The position numbers and the translations under genes are program-made. The notes under the pieces were generated by a model. That model was not told the origin of the DNA and did not search any database. It worked only from the letters and a program-made list of their open reading frames with translations. From Paenacidovorax monticola (lineage in GTDB: Bacteria > Pseudomonadota > Gammaproteobacteria > Burkholderiales > Burkholderiaceae_C): a stretch of DNA of 64,000 nt. This document shows positions 1 to 10,042 of the stretch, piece after piece. Each line of letters starts with the position of its first letter. Within the stretch, counting starts at the first letter, position 1. Location: positions 4,092,001 through 4,156,000 of the forward strand of contig NZ_CP060790.1 of the NCBI RefSeq assembly GCF_014489595.1, in the 5' to 3' direction.

Positions 1-127
1 TGTTCGAGCAATGCATGCCTCCGCTGTGCGCGGCGCCGTACCGCACGGTGCGCAGTCTCGTGCGCCGACGGGCTCTGGTATTGGAAAAAACGGCCAGGCG
101 CGTGCAGGCGTTGGGGAGAGCGCCCGC

Positions 128-951
128 TCAGCAGGGGGCGGCCGTGCGCCGGTACACCCCGGGGGTGGCCGCCACGCGCTGCTTGAATGCGTGCTGGAAA
201 TGGCTCTGGTCGTAGAAGCCCAGCGCCTGCGCCACATCCGCCGGGGCACCGCCCGCGCCCAGCAGGCCGCGCGCGGCGTTGATGCGCAGGTCGAGCTGGT
301 AGGCGTGGGGGTGAGCCCCGTGGCTGCACGAAAGGCGCGCGCCAGCGTGCGTGGCGCCATGCCGGCGGCCTGGGCCAGCATGGACAGGGGAAGCCGATCG
401 GCATGGTGCCGGTGCAGCAGGGCGAGCACCCGGCCCAGGGGCGGTGAAGCCGTATCGGGGGCGAGCACGAGGGGCTGCCCATCGCGCCAGAGCCCTTCGG
501 TGATGAAGCGCTCGATGGCCTGAACCTTGTCCGGTGAGGCGGCTTCGGAAAACAGCCGCTGGTTCAGCGCGCAGAACGCCGCGTAGGCCGGCGCATGGTG
601 CACGACCCAGGCGTGGCGCAAAGGCGCGGCGCACCTGTCGGCGCGGGCCATTACGCCAGCGACCCAGTCCGGGTCGAGGTGCAGCATCTGGTAGCTCCAG
701 CGCATGCCGGGCGCCGGGTTGCAGGCATGCACGCAGCCCGCCGGCACGATCACGAGGCTGCCGGGACCGATGCGTGCGCTGTGCCCGCGCGATGTGAAGA
801 CGCTGGCACCTTCGTCCACCGCACCGATGGACAGCGTGGCATGCGTATGGGGCCGATAGCAGGCGCGGCTGCCCACGGAGCGCCTGCTTTCCGCGAAGGG
901 CAGTGCGGGGTCGCGCCAGAACCGTGGCGCAGCGCGCGGGGGCGTTGCCAC
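128..951 (-). CDS. AraC family transcriptional regulator (one frameshift)
   Basis: A cytoplasmic activator-type regulator of unknown target, about 274 residues once one base is restored. The N-terminal half reads as a cupin-like effector domain (RPHTHATLSIG, then GSLVIVPAGCVHAC). The C-terminal half is a double helix-turn-helix, with the first helix pair at LSMLAQAAGMAPRTLARAF and the second around DVAQALGFYDQSHFQHAFK. The reading frame breaks in the run of five G at 308-312, between the two helix-turn-helix units, where one base is missing. The start is a GTG preceded by AGGAGG seven bases upstream. It lies 20 bp downstream of metK on the same strand. The effector cannot be told from sequence. 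Confidence 0.8.
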
Positions 952-971
952 GGGCAGGCCTCCTGGCCAGC

Positions 972-2153
972 TTACCGGCCGGCCGCAGCGCGCAGTGCCT
1001 GGGCCTTGTCGGTCTTCTCCCAGGTGAACTCGGGTTCCTCGCGGCCGAAGTGGCCGTAGGCGGCGGTCTTGCTGTAGATGGGGCGCAGCAGGTCGAGCAT
1101 CTGGATGATGCCCTTGGGACGCAGGTCGAAGTGCTCCAGCACCAGCTTGGCGATCTGGTCGTCGGGGATCACGCCCGTGCCCTCGGTGTACACCGTGACG
1201 TTCATCGGGCGGGCCACGCCGATGGCGTAGGCCACCTGGATCTGGCACTGGCGCGCCAGGCCCGCGGCCACGATGTTCTTGGCCACGTAGCGCGCGGCGT
1301 AGGCGGCGCTGCGGTCCACCTTCGTCGGGTCCTTGCCCGAGAACGCGCCGCCGCCGTGCGGGCAGGCGCCGCCGTAGGTGTCCACGATGATCTTGCGGCC
1401 CGTGAGGCCGCAGTCGCCCTGCGGGCCGCCGATGACGAAGCGCCCCGTGGGGTTGATCAGGTACTTGGTGTCCTTCAGCCATTCCGACGGCAGCACGGGC
1501 TTGATGATCTCCTCGATGATGGCCTCGGTGAAGCTGGCCTTCATCTTGGTGGGGGTCTCGCTCTGGTCGGGGCTGTGCTGGGTGGAAAGCACCACGGTGT
1601 CGATGCTGTGGGGCTTGCCGTCCACATAGCGCATCGTCACCTGGCTCTTGGCGTCGGGGCGCAGGAAGGGCAGGCGGCCGTCCTTGCGCAGCTGCGCCTG
1701 GCGTTCCACGAGGCGGTGCGCGTAGTAGATGGGCGCGGGCATCAGCTCGGGCGTCTCGTCGCAGGCGTAGCCGAACATCAGGCCCTGGTCGCCGGCGCCG
1801 GTGTTCAGGTGGTCGTCGCTGGCATGGTCCACGCCCTGGGCGATGTCGTTGGACTGCTTGTCGTAGGCCACCAGCACGGCGCAGCCCTTGTAGTCGATGC
1901 CGTAGTCGGTGTTGTCGTAGCCGATGCGCTTGATGGTGTCGCGCGCCACCTGGATGTAGTCCACATGGGCGTTGGTGGTGATCTCGCCGGCCAGCACGAC
2001 CAGGCCGGTGTTGGTCAGCGTTTCGGCGGCCACGCGCGAGCGGGGGTCCTGCGTGAAGATGGCGTCCAGGATCGCGTCGGAGATCTGGTCGGCCACCTTG
2101 TCGGGATGGCCTTCCGAGACGGATTCGGAGGTAAAGAGAAAGTCGTTCGCCAT
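972..2153 (-). CDS. metK: S-adenosylmethionine synthetase
   Basis: Makes S-adenosylmethionine from methionine and ATP, in the cytoplasm. The 393-residue length is normal for the family. Visible landmarks are [20 protein letters not shown] at the N-terminus, the [12 protein letters not shown] motif near residue 118 and the [19 protein letters not shown] phosphate-binding stretch near residue 265. The start has an AGGAG ribosome binding site. A leader of about 130 bp separates it from the divergent acyltransferase gene. The leader has a small GGGC/GCCC hairpin, but I see no match to a known SAM riboswitch class. Confidence 0.97.
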   Translation of the reverse strand: MANDFLFTSESVSEGHPDKVADQISDAILDAIFTQDPRSRVAAETLTNTGLVVLAGEITTNAHVDYIQVARDTIKRIGYDNTDYGIDYKGCAVLVAYDKQSNDIAQGVDHASDDHLNTGAGDQGLMFGYACDETPELMPAPIYYAHRLVERQAQLRKDGRLPFLRPDAKSQVTMRYVDGKPHSIDTVVLSTQHSPDQSETPTKMKASFTEAIIEEIIKPVLPSEWLKDTKYLINPTGRFVIGGPQGDCGLTGRKIIVDTYGGACPHGGGAFSGKDPTKVDRSAAYAARYVAKNIVAAGLARQCQIQVAYAIGVARPMNVTVYTEGTGVIPDDQIAKLVLEHFDLRPKGIIQMLDLLRPIYSKTAAYGHFGREEPEFTWEKTDKAQALRAAAGR

Positions 2154-2284
2154 TTGAATAAACTCCTGTGTTCTGGCATTTAGGGCGTTGCCCTCAGCCT
2201 TGGGAGCTTTGGCGAACGCTTTAGCAGAATTTTTTTACGTCGCCCTGCAAGTTGCTCATTTAACTCAGCGACTCCGCCATTTTA

Positions 2285-3133
2285 ATGCCAACGCTGTTCC
2301 GTTTCGTCTCCCTGCTGCCCCTGGGGTTGCTCCATGTCATGGGGGCGGCCATGGGGTGGCTGGTGTTCTGGGCGTCGCCCACCTACCGCCGCCGCTTTCT
2401 CGACAACGCTGCTGCCGCGGGCTACGCGTTCGCCCAGGTGCGTGCTGCCGTGGGCCATGCGGGGCGCATGGTGGCCGAGCTGCCGCGCCTGTGGCTGGGT
2501 GATCTGCCCGCGTGCCGCATCGAGAACGCCGAGTGCGTGGAGCGCGCCTGGGCCGCCGGCAAGGGCATCGTGTTCCTCACGCCGCACATCGGCTGCTTCG
2601 AGCTGTCCGTGCAGGCGGCGGCCAGCCGTTGGGGCCCCGAGCACGGGCCCATCACCATCCTGTACCGCCCCGCGCGCCAGCGCTGGCTGGCCGAGGTGAT
2701 GCGCACGGCACGCAACCGCCCGGGCGTGCAGGCCGTGCCCACGGCGCTCAACGGCGTGCGCCAGATGATCAAAGCCCTGCGCCGCGGCGAGGCCGTGGGT
2801 CTGTTGCCCGACCAGGTTCCGCCCGAGGGCCAGGGGCAGTGGGCTCCTTTTTTCGGCCGCGAGGCCTACACCATGACCCTGGCGGCGCGCCTGGCCCAGC
2901 AGACCGGCGCGGCCGTGGTGCTGGCGCGCTGCGAGCGCCTGCCCTGGGGACGGGGCTACGTGCTGTATCTGGAGGATTTGTCCATGCCCTTGTCCGACTC
3001 CCTTGACGCCGCCGTGCGGCAGATCAACCAGGCCATGGAGCACACCATCCGCCAATGCCCCGGCCAGTACCTGTGGGGCTATGCCCGCTACAAGCAGCCG
3101 CGCGTGGAGCAGTCCGCCGAGGTGGCCGCATGA
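2285..3133 (+). CDS. LpxL/HtrB-type lipid A acyltransferase
   Basis: A membrane-associated acyltransferase of the LpxL/LpxM family, expected to add a secondary acyl chain to lipid A. It has 282 residues. The N-terminus is hydrophobic (FVSLLPLGLLHVMGAAMGW), and the catalytic HX4D/E motif is seen at TPHIGCFE near residue 100. The LLPDQVPPEGQG stretch and the C-terminal PGQYLWGYARYK block are typical of the family. Its stop overlaps the start of a second family member (ATGATG), so the two form an operon. Which acyl position each protein modifies cannot be assigned from sequence. Confidence 0.88.
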   Translation: MPTLFRFVSLLPLGLLHVMGAAMGWLVFWASPTYRRRFLDNAAAAGYAFAQVRAAVGHAGRMVAELPRLWLGDLPACRIENAECVERAWAAGKGIVFLTPHIGCFELSVQAAASRWGPEHGPITILYRPARQRWLAEVMRTARNRPGVQAVPTALNGVRQMIKALRRGEAVGLLPDQVPPEGQGQWAPFFGREAYTMTLAARLAQQTGAAVVLARCERLPWGRGYVLYLEDLSMPLSDSLDAAVRQINQAMEHTIRQCPGQYLWGYARYKQPRVEQSAEVAA

Positions 3134-3994
3134 TGTCGCGCCTGGGGGTCTGGTTCATGGGCGTGCTCGCGCACCTGCCGCTGCCCGCATTGCGCGCGTT
3201 CGGCTGGGTGCTGGGGCAGGTGCTGTTCGTGCTGGCGGTGCCGCGCCGCCGCGTGGCGCTGCGCAACCTGGCGCTGTGTTTTCCCGAGGCGAGCGAGGCG
3301 CAGCGCCGGGCCTGGGCGCGCGAGACCTTCGTGCGCTTCTGCCAGGCCTGGCTGGACCGCAGCTGGCTGTGGTCCGCGCCGCGCGAGGTGGTGCAAAAGC
3401 GTGTGACGTTAAAAGGGGCGCTCGAGGAGCTGGACGGTGACACGCCCACCATCCTCTTCGCCCCCATTTCTACGGCATGGACGCGGGCGGCCTCGCACTG
3501 CCGCTGCGCACCGGGCGGCCGTTCACGTCGATCTTCTCCACCCACCCCGATCCGGCGGTGGATGCCTGGTTCATGGCGGGCCGCCAGCGCTTTGGCGACG
3601 TGCGCATGCTCAATCGGGCGGACGGGGTCAAGCCGATCATTTCCAACCTGCGCAAGGGGGGCTGCTGTACCTGCTGCCCGACATGGATTTCGGGCGCAAC
3701 GAATCGATCTTCGTGCCGCTCTACGGCGTACAGGCGGCCACGGTGCCTTCGCTTTCGCGCTTTGCGCGCCTGGGGCGCGCCAAGGTGCTGGGCATGTACA
3801 CGCGCATGACGCCCACGGGCTACGTTGCGCAGATCACGCCTGCCTGGCGGGACTTTCCCACCGACGACGTGGAGGCCGACACGGCGCGCATGAACCGCGA
3901 GCTGCAGGCCGCGATCGACACCATGCCGGGCCAGTACTACTGGGTGCACAAGCGCTTCAAGACGCGGCCCGACGACGAGCCTTCGGTGTACTGA
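3130..3994 (+). CDS. Second LpxL-type lipid A acyltransferase (two frameshifts)
   Basis: A paralogue of the preceding gene, about 288 residues after correction. The pieces read MSRLGVWFMGVLAHLP, then the FAPHFYGMD catalytic block, then LLYLLPDMDFGRNES and finally PGQYYWVHKRFKTRPDDE. The frame breaks twice, at the five-C run 3461-3465 and at the six-G run 3656-3661, each by loss of one base. The first break falls inside the HX4D catalytic motif. Translational coupling to the upstream gene is likely from the overlapping ATGATG. If the breaks were real the protein would be inactive; undercalled homopolymers are the more likely explanation. Confidence 0.82.
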
Positions 3995-4022
3995 CCGAGC
4001 AGCGGCCCGGCGGGCCGTGGCG

Positions 4023-4927
4023 CTATGTGCCCGGCTGCAGGAAGGCCTCGAGCTCGCGGGCCACGCGCTCGGGCTGCTCGTGCACGATCCAGTGCGATGC
4101 CCCTTCCACGCGCCGCAGCTGCAACTGCGCGATCCAGCCGGGCAGGCCGTCGAGCAGACCGGGCAGCAGGCTGGGTCGTCCATGCCCCACAGCACGAGCG
4201 TGGGCACCGACACGGTGAACATGGCGGGCGGCAGGCTGAGCGACTGCACTGCGTCGTCGCCGGCCCGCGGCGGGCGCAGGGGGCTGGCGCGGTAGTAGTT
4301 GCAGGGCCGGTCAAGCCCTGCTGCCACAGCGCGCGGTACTGCGCTCGCCGCGCGTCGGTGAGCCAAGCCGGTGCCTGGCCCGCGCGGGTGTCGAAGAAAC
4401 CGAACAGGCGGCGGAAGTCGTGCTCCCCCAGCAGCACCTCGGCGTCCGGGCGGCAGAGGAAGTGCATGTACTGGCTGGCGGCCTGCTGCGCGGGGTTGTG
4501 CTGCAGCTCGCGCAGGAAAGCGCCCGGGTGCGGCGAGTTCAGGATGGCCAGGCGCTGCATCAGCTGCGGGTGCTGGTTGGCCAGGTTCCACGCCACGGCG
4601 CCGCCCCAGTCGTGCGCCACCAGGGCTGCGAGCGGGGCCTGGGGCTTTCCAGCGCGATCAGTGCGCGCAGGTCCTGCACCAGGTGCTTGGCCCGGTAGGC
4701 CTCCACCTCGGTGGGCGCGCTAGAGGCGCCGAAACCCCGCAGGAACGGCGCCACGCAGCGGTAGCCGCCGTGCTCCGGCCGCGCGAAATGCGCAAGCAGG
4801 CCGTCCCAGATGAAGGCCCCTTCGGGAAAACCGTGCAGGAACAGCAACACGGGCCGGCCCGGGAGCCGCTCACACGGCAGCGCAGGGTGATGCCGTGAGA
4901 CAGGTGGTGGTCGGTGCTCTCGATCAT
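4023..4927 (-). CDS. Alpha/beta hydrolase, epoxide hydrolase-like (four frameshifts)
   Basis: A soluble alpha/beta-hydrolase-fold enzyme, about 302 residues when four missing bases are restored. Blocks in order: VLLFLHGFPEGAFIWDGL (oxyanion HGFP motif), APFLRGFGAS, AHDWGGAVAWNLA (nucleophile elbow with Asp as nucleophile), AILNSPHPGAF, PTLVLWGMDDP and GASHWIVHEQPERVARELEAF with the catalytic His. An Asp nucleophile in DWGG points to an epoxide hydrolase or haloalkane dehalogenase type. Breaks lie at about 4851-4863, 4634-4644, 4316-4318 and 4173-4175. Four breaks make a true pseudogene possible, but all four are one-base losses in G/C runs, as elsewhere in this window. Confidence 0.72.
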
Positions 4928-4971
4928 GGCGCTATGCTTTCAGGAGCTGACAGCGCACATGGGGTGCGCGC

Positions 4972-5706
4972 CTAGGGTTGCGGGGGCTCGGGCTCTTCAG
5001 GCGCAGGCGCGTTGGCCGCAGCGCCTGCGGGCGCCGTGGCGGGGTGCGACCATTGCCACAGCAGCTGCGCGACCTCGTCCACACCCTGCTTCTTCAGGGC
5101 CGAGAACATCTTCACCTCGCCGCCGCCGGCCTGCAGTCGCGTAATCGACAGCACCTTGGCCTGTTCGGAGCGCGTGAGCTTGTCGGCCTTGGTGAGCAAC
5201 ACGAGGAACTTGAGCCCTTGCTCGACGCGCGGGCGGACCACTTCCAGCAGCGCTTCGTCGAGCTCTGTCATGCCCAGGCGCGGGTCGCACAGCAGCACGA
5301 TGCCCGTGAGGCCCTGGCGGCTCACGAGGTAGTTCGCCATCACCGCCTGCCAGCGCTGTTTGTCGGAGCGCGAAACGGCGGCATAGCCGTAGCCCGGCAG
5401 GTCGGCCAACACGGCGTCCGTCACGCCCTGCTTGCCCAGGGCGAAGAGGTTGATGTGCTGGGTGCGCCCCGGCTTCTTCGAGGCGAAGGCGAGCTGCTTC
5501 TGCTGCGTGAGCGTGTTGATGCAGGTGGACTTGCCCGCGTTCGAGCGGCCCACGAAGGCGATCTCGGGCACCGTGATGTCGGGCAGGTGGTGCAACTGGG
5601 CTGCCGTGGTCAGGAAGCGGGCCGTATGCATCCAACCCATGGCGAGTTTGGCGTCGATGGCGGGCGGGAGCGTGCCCGTTGCAGGCGCGGGGGAGAGGTT
5701 CGTCAT
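4972..5706 (-). CDS. engB: Ribosome biogenesis GTP-binding protein EngB (YsxC/YihA)
   Basis: A small Ras-like GTPase needed for large ribosomal subunit assembly. Its 244 residues include the P-loop GRSNAGKST near residue 53, the G3 motif DLPGYGYA and the G4 motif TKADK. The last 30 residues are a low-complexity Ala/Pro/Glu tail (PAPEEPEPPQP) not needed for the fold. It is divergent from the cytochrome c4 gene across a 70 bp gap, a common arrangement in Burkholderiales. Confidence 0.95.
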   Translation of the reverse strand: MTNLSPAPATGTLPPAIDAKLAMGWMHTARFLTTAAQLHHLPDITVPEIAFVGRSNAGKSTCINTLTQQKQLAFASKKPGRTQHINLFALGKQGVTDAVLADLPGYGYAAVSRSDKQRWQAVMANYLVSRQGLTGIVLLCDPRLGMTELDEALLEVVRPRVEQGLKFLVLLTKADKLTRSEQAKVLSITRLQAGGGEVKMFSALKKQGVDEVAQLLWQWSHPATAPAGAAANAPAPEEPEPPQP

Positions 5707-5712
5707 GGAGGG

Positions 5713-5742
5713 TTGGGGTGCGATGGAGCCTCATTGTAGAAT
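5713..5742 (+). promoter_or_regulatory. Candidate promoter of the cytochrome c4 gene
   Basis: A TAGAAT hexamer (5737-5742) lies about 35 bp before the cytochrome c4 start. A weak TTGGGG stands 18 bp upstream of it. The -10 is a good match and the -35 is poor, so this is a tentative sigma-70 promoter. Confidence 0.35.
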
Positions 5743-5776
5743 CGCGTGGATTTGCTTACATAACCAGACCCTCGAT

Positions 5777-6418
5777 ATGAAGTTGCTTGCCTCCTTGCTG
5801 ACGGCTGCCGTGCTGGTAGCTCCCGCTTTCCCGGCCTTCTCTGCGGGTGACACGCCTGCGGCATCGCAAAAGGCGGCCAAGCCCGACCTGGTCAAGGGCG
5901 AAGCAAGCTACACGGCCGTGTGCGCGGCCTGCCATGGCGCGGACGGCAACTCCACGGTGGCCGCGCAGCCCAAGCTGGCGCAGCAGCACCCCGAGTACCT
6001 GGTCAAGCAGCTCGAGGAGTTCAAGTCGGGCAAGCGCAACGACCCCGTGATGAAGGGCTTCGCGTCCATGCTGTCCGACGCCGACATGAAGAACATCGCC
6101 TACTGGGCTGCCTCCAAGCCCGCCAAGGCCGGCTTCGCCAAGGACAAGGACCTCGTGGCCCTGGGCGAGCGCATCTACCGCGGCGGCATCCAGGATCGCA
6201 ACATCGCTGCCTGCGCGGGCTGCCACAGCCCCAACGGCTCGGGCATTCCGGCCCAGTACCCGCGCCTGTCGGGCCAGCACGCCGACTACACGGTGACCCA
6301 GCTCGTGGCCTTCCGCGATGGCAAGCGCGGCAACAGCGCGCAGATGGCCGGTGTGGCAGCAAAGATGAATGACCGCGAGATCAAGGCCGTCGCCGACTAT
6401 ATTGCCGGCCTTCGTTGA
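5777..6418 (+). CDS. Cytochrome c4 (dihaem, periplasmic)
   Basis: A periplasmic dihaem electron carrier between quinol-oxidising complexes and terminal oxidases. The 213-residue precursor has a signal peptide (MKLLASLLTAAVLVAPAFPAFSA) and two c-type haem sites, CAACH and CAGCH, in two tandem cytochrome domains. The second domain begins near LGERIYRGG. The ATG chosen is the only start that leaves a clean signal peptide. The two genes that follow, after a terminator, encode the haem-attachment machinery it would need (ResB/CcsB). Confidence 0.92.
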   Translation: MKLLASLLTAAVLVAPAFPAFSAGDTPAASQKAAKPDLVKGEASYTAVCAACHGADGNSTVAAQPKLAQQHPEYLVKQLEEFKSGKRNDPVMKGFASMLSDADMKNIAYWAASKPAKAGFAKDKDLVALGERIYRGGIQDRNIAACAGCHSPNGSGIPAQYPRLSGQHADYTVTQLVAFRDGKRGNSAQMAGVAAKMNDREIKAVADYIAGLR

Positions 6419-6490
6419 TCTAGCACAAATATCCGCACCGCCGCGCCAGGCGGCCGCGGGAACCAACCGCCAATAACAAACCCCAATACG

Positions 6491-6527
6491 GGCGGGCCCA
6501 TCGATTCAGATGGTCCCGCCTTTTTTT
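6491..6527 (+). terminator. Rho-independent terminator after cytochrome c4
   Basis: GGCGGG and CCATC arms pair with GATGG and CCCGCC around a GATTCA loop. Seven T follow at once. It separates cytochrome c4 from resB, which begins 26 bp later. Confidence 0.85.
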
Positions 6528-6553
6528 CATTCCGGCCCGCGTTTTCTTCTTCC

Positions 6554-8689
6554 ATGACAGACACCACCCACGGCGTTCGTATCCGGTCCCGCTCGCCAGC
6601 CCTGCGCGCGGCCGTGGAGCTGCTGTCCTCGATGCGCTTCGCGATCTCGCTGCTCACGGTGATCTGCATCGCCTCGGTGATCGGCACGGTGCTCAAGCAG
6701 CACGAGCCCGCGGCCAACTACGTGAACCAGTTCGGGCCGTTCTGGGCCGAGTTGTTCCTCGCGATCAAGCTCAATGCGGTGTACAGCGCCTGGTGGTTCC
6801 TGCTGATCCTGGCCTTCCTCGTGACGAGCACCTCGCTGTGCATCGCGCGCCACACGCCCAAGTACCTGGCCGACCTGCGCAGCTACAAGGAGAACGTCCG
6901 CGAGCAGAGCCTCAAGGCCTTCCACCACAAGGCCCAGGCCGCGCTGGAGGGCGCGCCCGAGGCCGAGGCGCGGCGCGTCGGAACGCTGCTGGCGAGCGGC
7001 GGCTGGAAGGTGCGGCTGCAGCAGCGCCAGACCGCGCAGGGCGAGGGCTGGATGGTGGCGGCCAAGGCCGGCGCGGCCCACAAGATCGGCTACATCGCCG
7101 CGCACAGCGCCATCGTGCTGGTGTGCCTGGGCGGTCTGCTCGATGGCGACCTCATCGTGCGCGCGCAGATGTGGCTGGGCGGCAAGACGCCCTACCAGGG
7201 CGGCGGGCTGATCGCCGACGTGAAGCCCGAGCACCGTCTTTCCGAGCGCAACCCCACGTTCCGCGGCAACCTGCTCGTGGCCGAGGGCACGCAGTCGAGC
7301 ACGGCCATCCTGAGCCAGTCCGACGGCGTGCTGCTGCAGGACCTGCCGTTCGCGATCGAGCTCAAGAAGTTCATCGTCGAGCACTACTCCACCGGCATGC
7401 CCAAGCTCTTTGCGAGCGAGGTGGTGATCCACGACAAGGCCACGGGGGAGAAGACGCCCGCGCGCATCGAGGTGAACCACCCGGCCAGCTACCGGGGCAT
7501 CGAGATCTACCAGTCCAGCTTCGACGACGGGGGCTCGCGCGTGAAGCTGCGCGCCGTGCCCCTGGCGGCGGGGGTGAAGCCCTTCGACATCGAAGGCGTG
7601 ATCGGCGGCGCCACCCAGCTCTCCAACGGCGTGGCGGGCGAGGCCCTCACGCTCGAATACACGACCCTGCGCACCATCAACGTGGAGAACCTGGGCGATG
7701 CGGGCGCCTCGTCCGGCGCCGATGTGCGCAAGGTGGACCTGCGCCAGTCGATCGATGCGCGCCTGGGTGCGGGCAACAAGACCGTGACCAAGAAGGAGCT
7801 GCGCAACGTGGGCCCCAGCGTGGGCTACAAGCTGCGGGACGCGGCGGGCCAGGCGCGCGAGTACCACAACTACATGCTGCCCGTGGACACGGGCGACGGC
7901 CAGCCCGTGTTCCTGCTCGGCGTGCGCGAGACGCCGGCCGACCCGTTCCGCTACCTGCGCGTGCCGGTGGACGACCAGGGCAGCATGGAGGGCTTTCTGC
8001 GCCTGCGCGCGGGGCTGAACGACCCGGCCACGCGCGAGGCGGCCGTGCGCCGCTACGTGGCCCATGCCGTCGATGCCGAGCGCAAGGACCTGGCCGAGCA
8101 ACTGGCCCAGTCCGCACTGCGTGCGCTCACGCTGTTCGCGGGCGGCAAGGGCGACGATGGCAAGCACCACGGCGGCCTGCAGGCCATCTCCGATTTCATG
8201 GAGGCCAATGTGCCCGAGGCCGAGCGGGCCCGCGCGGGCGAGGTGCTGGTGCGCATCCTCAACGGCACGCTGTTCGAGCTGGCCCAGCTCACGCGTGAGC
8301 GCGCGGGCCTGGCGCCGCTGGCGCAGAGCGGGCAGACCCAGGCCTTCATGACGCAGGCCGTGCTGTCGCTGAGCGACGTGCAGATCTACCCCGCGCCCAT
8401 GGCCTTCGAGCTCAAGGACTTCACGCAGGTGCAGGCCAGCGTATTCCAGGTGGCGCGCGCACCGGGCAAGAACATCGTCTACCTGGGCTGCGCCTTGCTG
8501 ATCCTGGGGGTTTTTGCCATGCTCTACGTGCGCGACCGCCGCATCTGGGTCTGGATCACGCCGCAGGATGGGCGCACCCAGGCCACGATGGCGCTGTCCA
8601 CCAACCGCAAGACGCTGGACGGCGACCGCGAATTCGCGCAACTCAGTCAGAAACTCATAGGCGTGCAGCCGCACGGAGACACCGCATGA
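6554..8689 (+). CDS. resB: Cytochrome c biogenesis protein ResB (Ccs1)
   Basis: The membrane partner of CcsB in system II cytochrome c assembly, which delivers reduced haem to apocytochromes in the periplasm. The 711 residues show N-terminal membrane segments (ISLLTVICIASVIGTVL; AWWFLLILAFLVTSTSLC) and a third around IGYIAAHSAIVLVCLGGLL. A large periplasmic domain follows, then a last segment at NIVYLGCALLILGVFAMLYV. The end overlaps the ccsB start by four bases (ATGA), so the two are translationally coupled. Confidence 0.93.
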   Translation: MTDTTHGVRIRSRSPALRAAVELLSSMRFAISLLTVICIASVIGTVLKQHEPAANYVNQFGPFWAELFLAIKLNAVYSAWWFLLILAFLVTSTSLCIARHTPKYLADLRSYKENVREQSLKAFHHKAQAALEGAPEAEARRVGTLLASGGWKVRLQQRQTAQGEGWMVAAKAGAAHKIGYIAAHSAIVLVCLGGLLDGDLIVRAQMWLGGKTPYQGGGLIADVKPEHRLSERNPTFRGNLLVAEGTQSSTAILSQSDGVLLQDLPFAIELKKFIVEHYSTGMPKLFASEVVIHDKATGEKTPARIEVNHPASYRGIEIYQSSFDDGGSRVKLRAVPLAAGVKPFDIEGVIGGATQLSNGVAGEALTLEYTTLRTINVENLGDAGASSGADVRKVDLRQSIDARLGAGNKTVTKKELRNVGPSVGYKLRDAAGQAREYHNYMLPVDTGDGQPVFLLGVRETPADPFRYLRVPVDDQGSMEGFLRLRAGLNDPATREAAVRRYVAHAVDAERKDLAEQLAQSALRALTLFAGGKGDDGKHHGGLQAISDFMEANVPEAERARAGEVLVRILNGTLFELAQLTRERAGLAPLAQSGQTQAFMTQAVLSLSDVQIYPAPMAFELKDFTQVQASVFQVARAPGKNIVYLGCALLILGVFAMLYVRDRRIWVWITPQDGRTQATMALSTNRKTLDGDREFAQLSQKLIGVQPHGDTA

Positions 8690-10027
8690 ACACCACCACG
8701 CTGACCCTGCATGAGGGCTATTTCGCCCGCCGCAACTGGTTCGACTGGCTGTTCGCCGCGATCGTGGTTGCGGGGGGCTGTTCGCGCTGCAGCGCTATGG
8801 TGCCTACATGGACGTGTACGAGAAGGGCATCCTGCTCGGCTCCATGCCCTGCGCGATCTGGCTGGGCTGGTTCTGGCGGCCGCTGCGCACGCTGATGCTC
8901 GCGGTGGCCGCGTTGTCGCTGGTGGCCATCGGGCTGTACCAGCACGATGGTGCCGGCAGCCTGGCGCGTGCCGACACGGTGTTCGGGCTCAAGTATTTCC
9001 TGTCGAGCCAGTCGGCCATCCTCTGGATGAGCATGATCTTCTTCATGAGCACGCTGTTCTACTGGATCGGCATGTTCGCGCGCGGCAAGGATGGCGGCAC
9101 GGGCGACGTGATGTCGCTGATCGGCTCGCGCCTGGCCTGGGTGGCCGTGGGCATGGCGCTCATCGGCACCATGGTGCGCTGGTACGAGAGCTACCTGATC
9201 GGTCCCGACATCGGGCACATCCCCGTGAGCAACCTCTACGAGGTGTTCGTGATGTTCTGCTGGATGACGGCCGCGTTCTACCTCTACTACGAGCAGCAGT
9301 ACGGCACGCGCGCGCTGGGCGGCTTCGTCATGCTCGTGGTGAGCGCCGCCGTGGGCTTCCTGCTCTGGTACACCGTGGTGCGCGAGGCGCACGAGATCCA
9401 GCCCTGGTACCCGCGCTCAAGAGCTGGTGGATGAAGCTGCATGTGCCCGCCAACTTCATCGGCTACGGCACCTTCGCGCTCTCGGCCATGGTGGCCTTTG
9501 CCTACCTCATCAAGCAGCAGGCCGGCGAGACGCGCTGGTACAAGCTCGCGCCGCTGTGGCTGCTGGGCGTGGTGCTGTGCTTCGAGCCCATCGTGTTCCG
9601 CCAGGGCGCTGCGGCAGAGAATGGCGGCAGCTACTGGATGGTGTACTTCGGCGTGTCGGCCCTGATCGTGGGCGGCATCCTGCTGGCGCGCAAGCGCATC
9701 GCTGCGCAGCTGCCCTCGTTCGAGATCCTCGACGACGTGATGTACAAGGCCATTGCCGTAGGCTTCGCGTTCTTCACGATCGCCACGGTGCTCGGCGCGC
9801 TCTGGGCCGCCGAGGCCTGGGGCGGCTACTGGAGCTGGGACCCGAAGGAGACCTGGGCCCTGATCGTCTGGCTCAACTATGCAGCCTGGCTGCACATGCG
9901 CCTCGTCAAGGGGCTGCGCGGCACGGTGTCGGCCTGGTGGGCGCTCGTGGGCCTGGCGGTGACGACCTTCGCCTTCCTGGGCGTGAACATGTTCCTCTCG
10001 GGGCTGCACAGCTACGGCACGCTGTAA
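8686..10027 (+). CDS. ccsB: Cytochrome c biogenesis protein CcsB/CcsA (two frameshifts)
   Basis: A polytopic membrane haem handler with the tryptophan-rich WWD motif (WGGYWSWDPKETW) that presents haem for ligation. About 447 residues after correction: N-terminal NWFDWLFAAIVVAGGL, a middle part with several membrane helices, and the C-terminal HVPANFIGYGTFALSAMVAF through GVNMFLSGLHSYGTL. One base is missing in the six-G run 8772-8777 and one in the CCC at 9402-9404, where the conserved PLVPALKSWW stretch is restored. With resB it forms the complete system II pair. System II cannot work without it, so the breaks are probably sequence errors. Confidence 0.88.
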
Positions 10028-10042
10028 GCCGGAGGCCTTACA

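Noticed and set aside
11..127. GGAGGC-ATG on the minus strand at the left edge, suggesting the start of another gene
   Set aside because: The ribosome binding site is only one base from the ATG and just five codons are inside the window, so no gene can be supported.
2154..2284. Possible SAM or SAH riboswitch in the metK leader
   Set aside because: The leader has a GGGC/GCCC hairpin but no recognisable conserved core of SAM-I, SAM-II, SAM-IV or SAH elements. A covariance-model search would be needed and I cannot support the call by eye.
6527..8674. A 715-codon open frame opposite resB
   Set aside because: Same antisense artefact; repetitive His/Ala/Gly composition with no recognisable fold.
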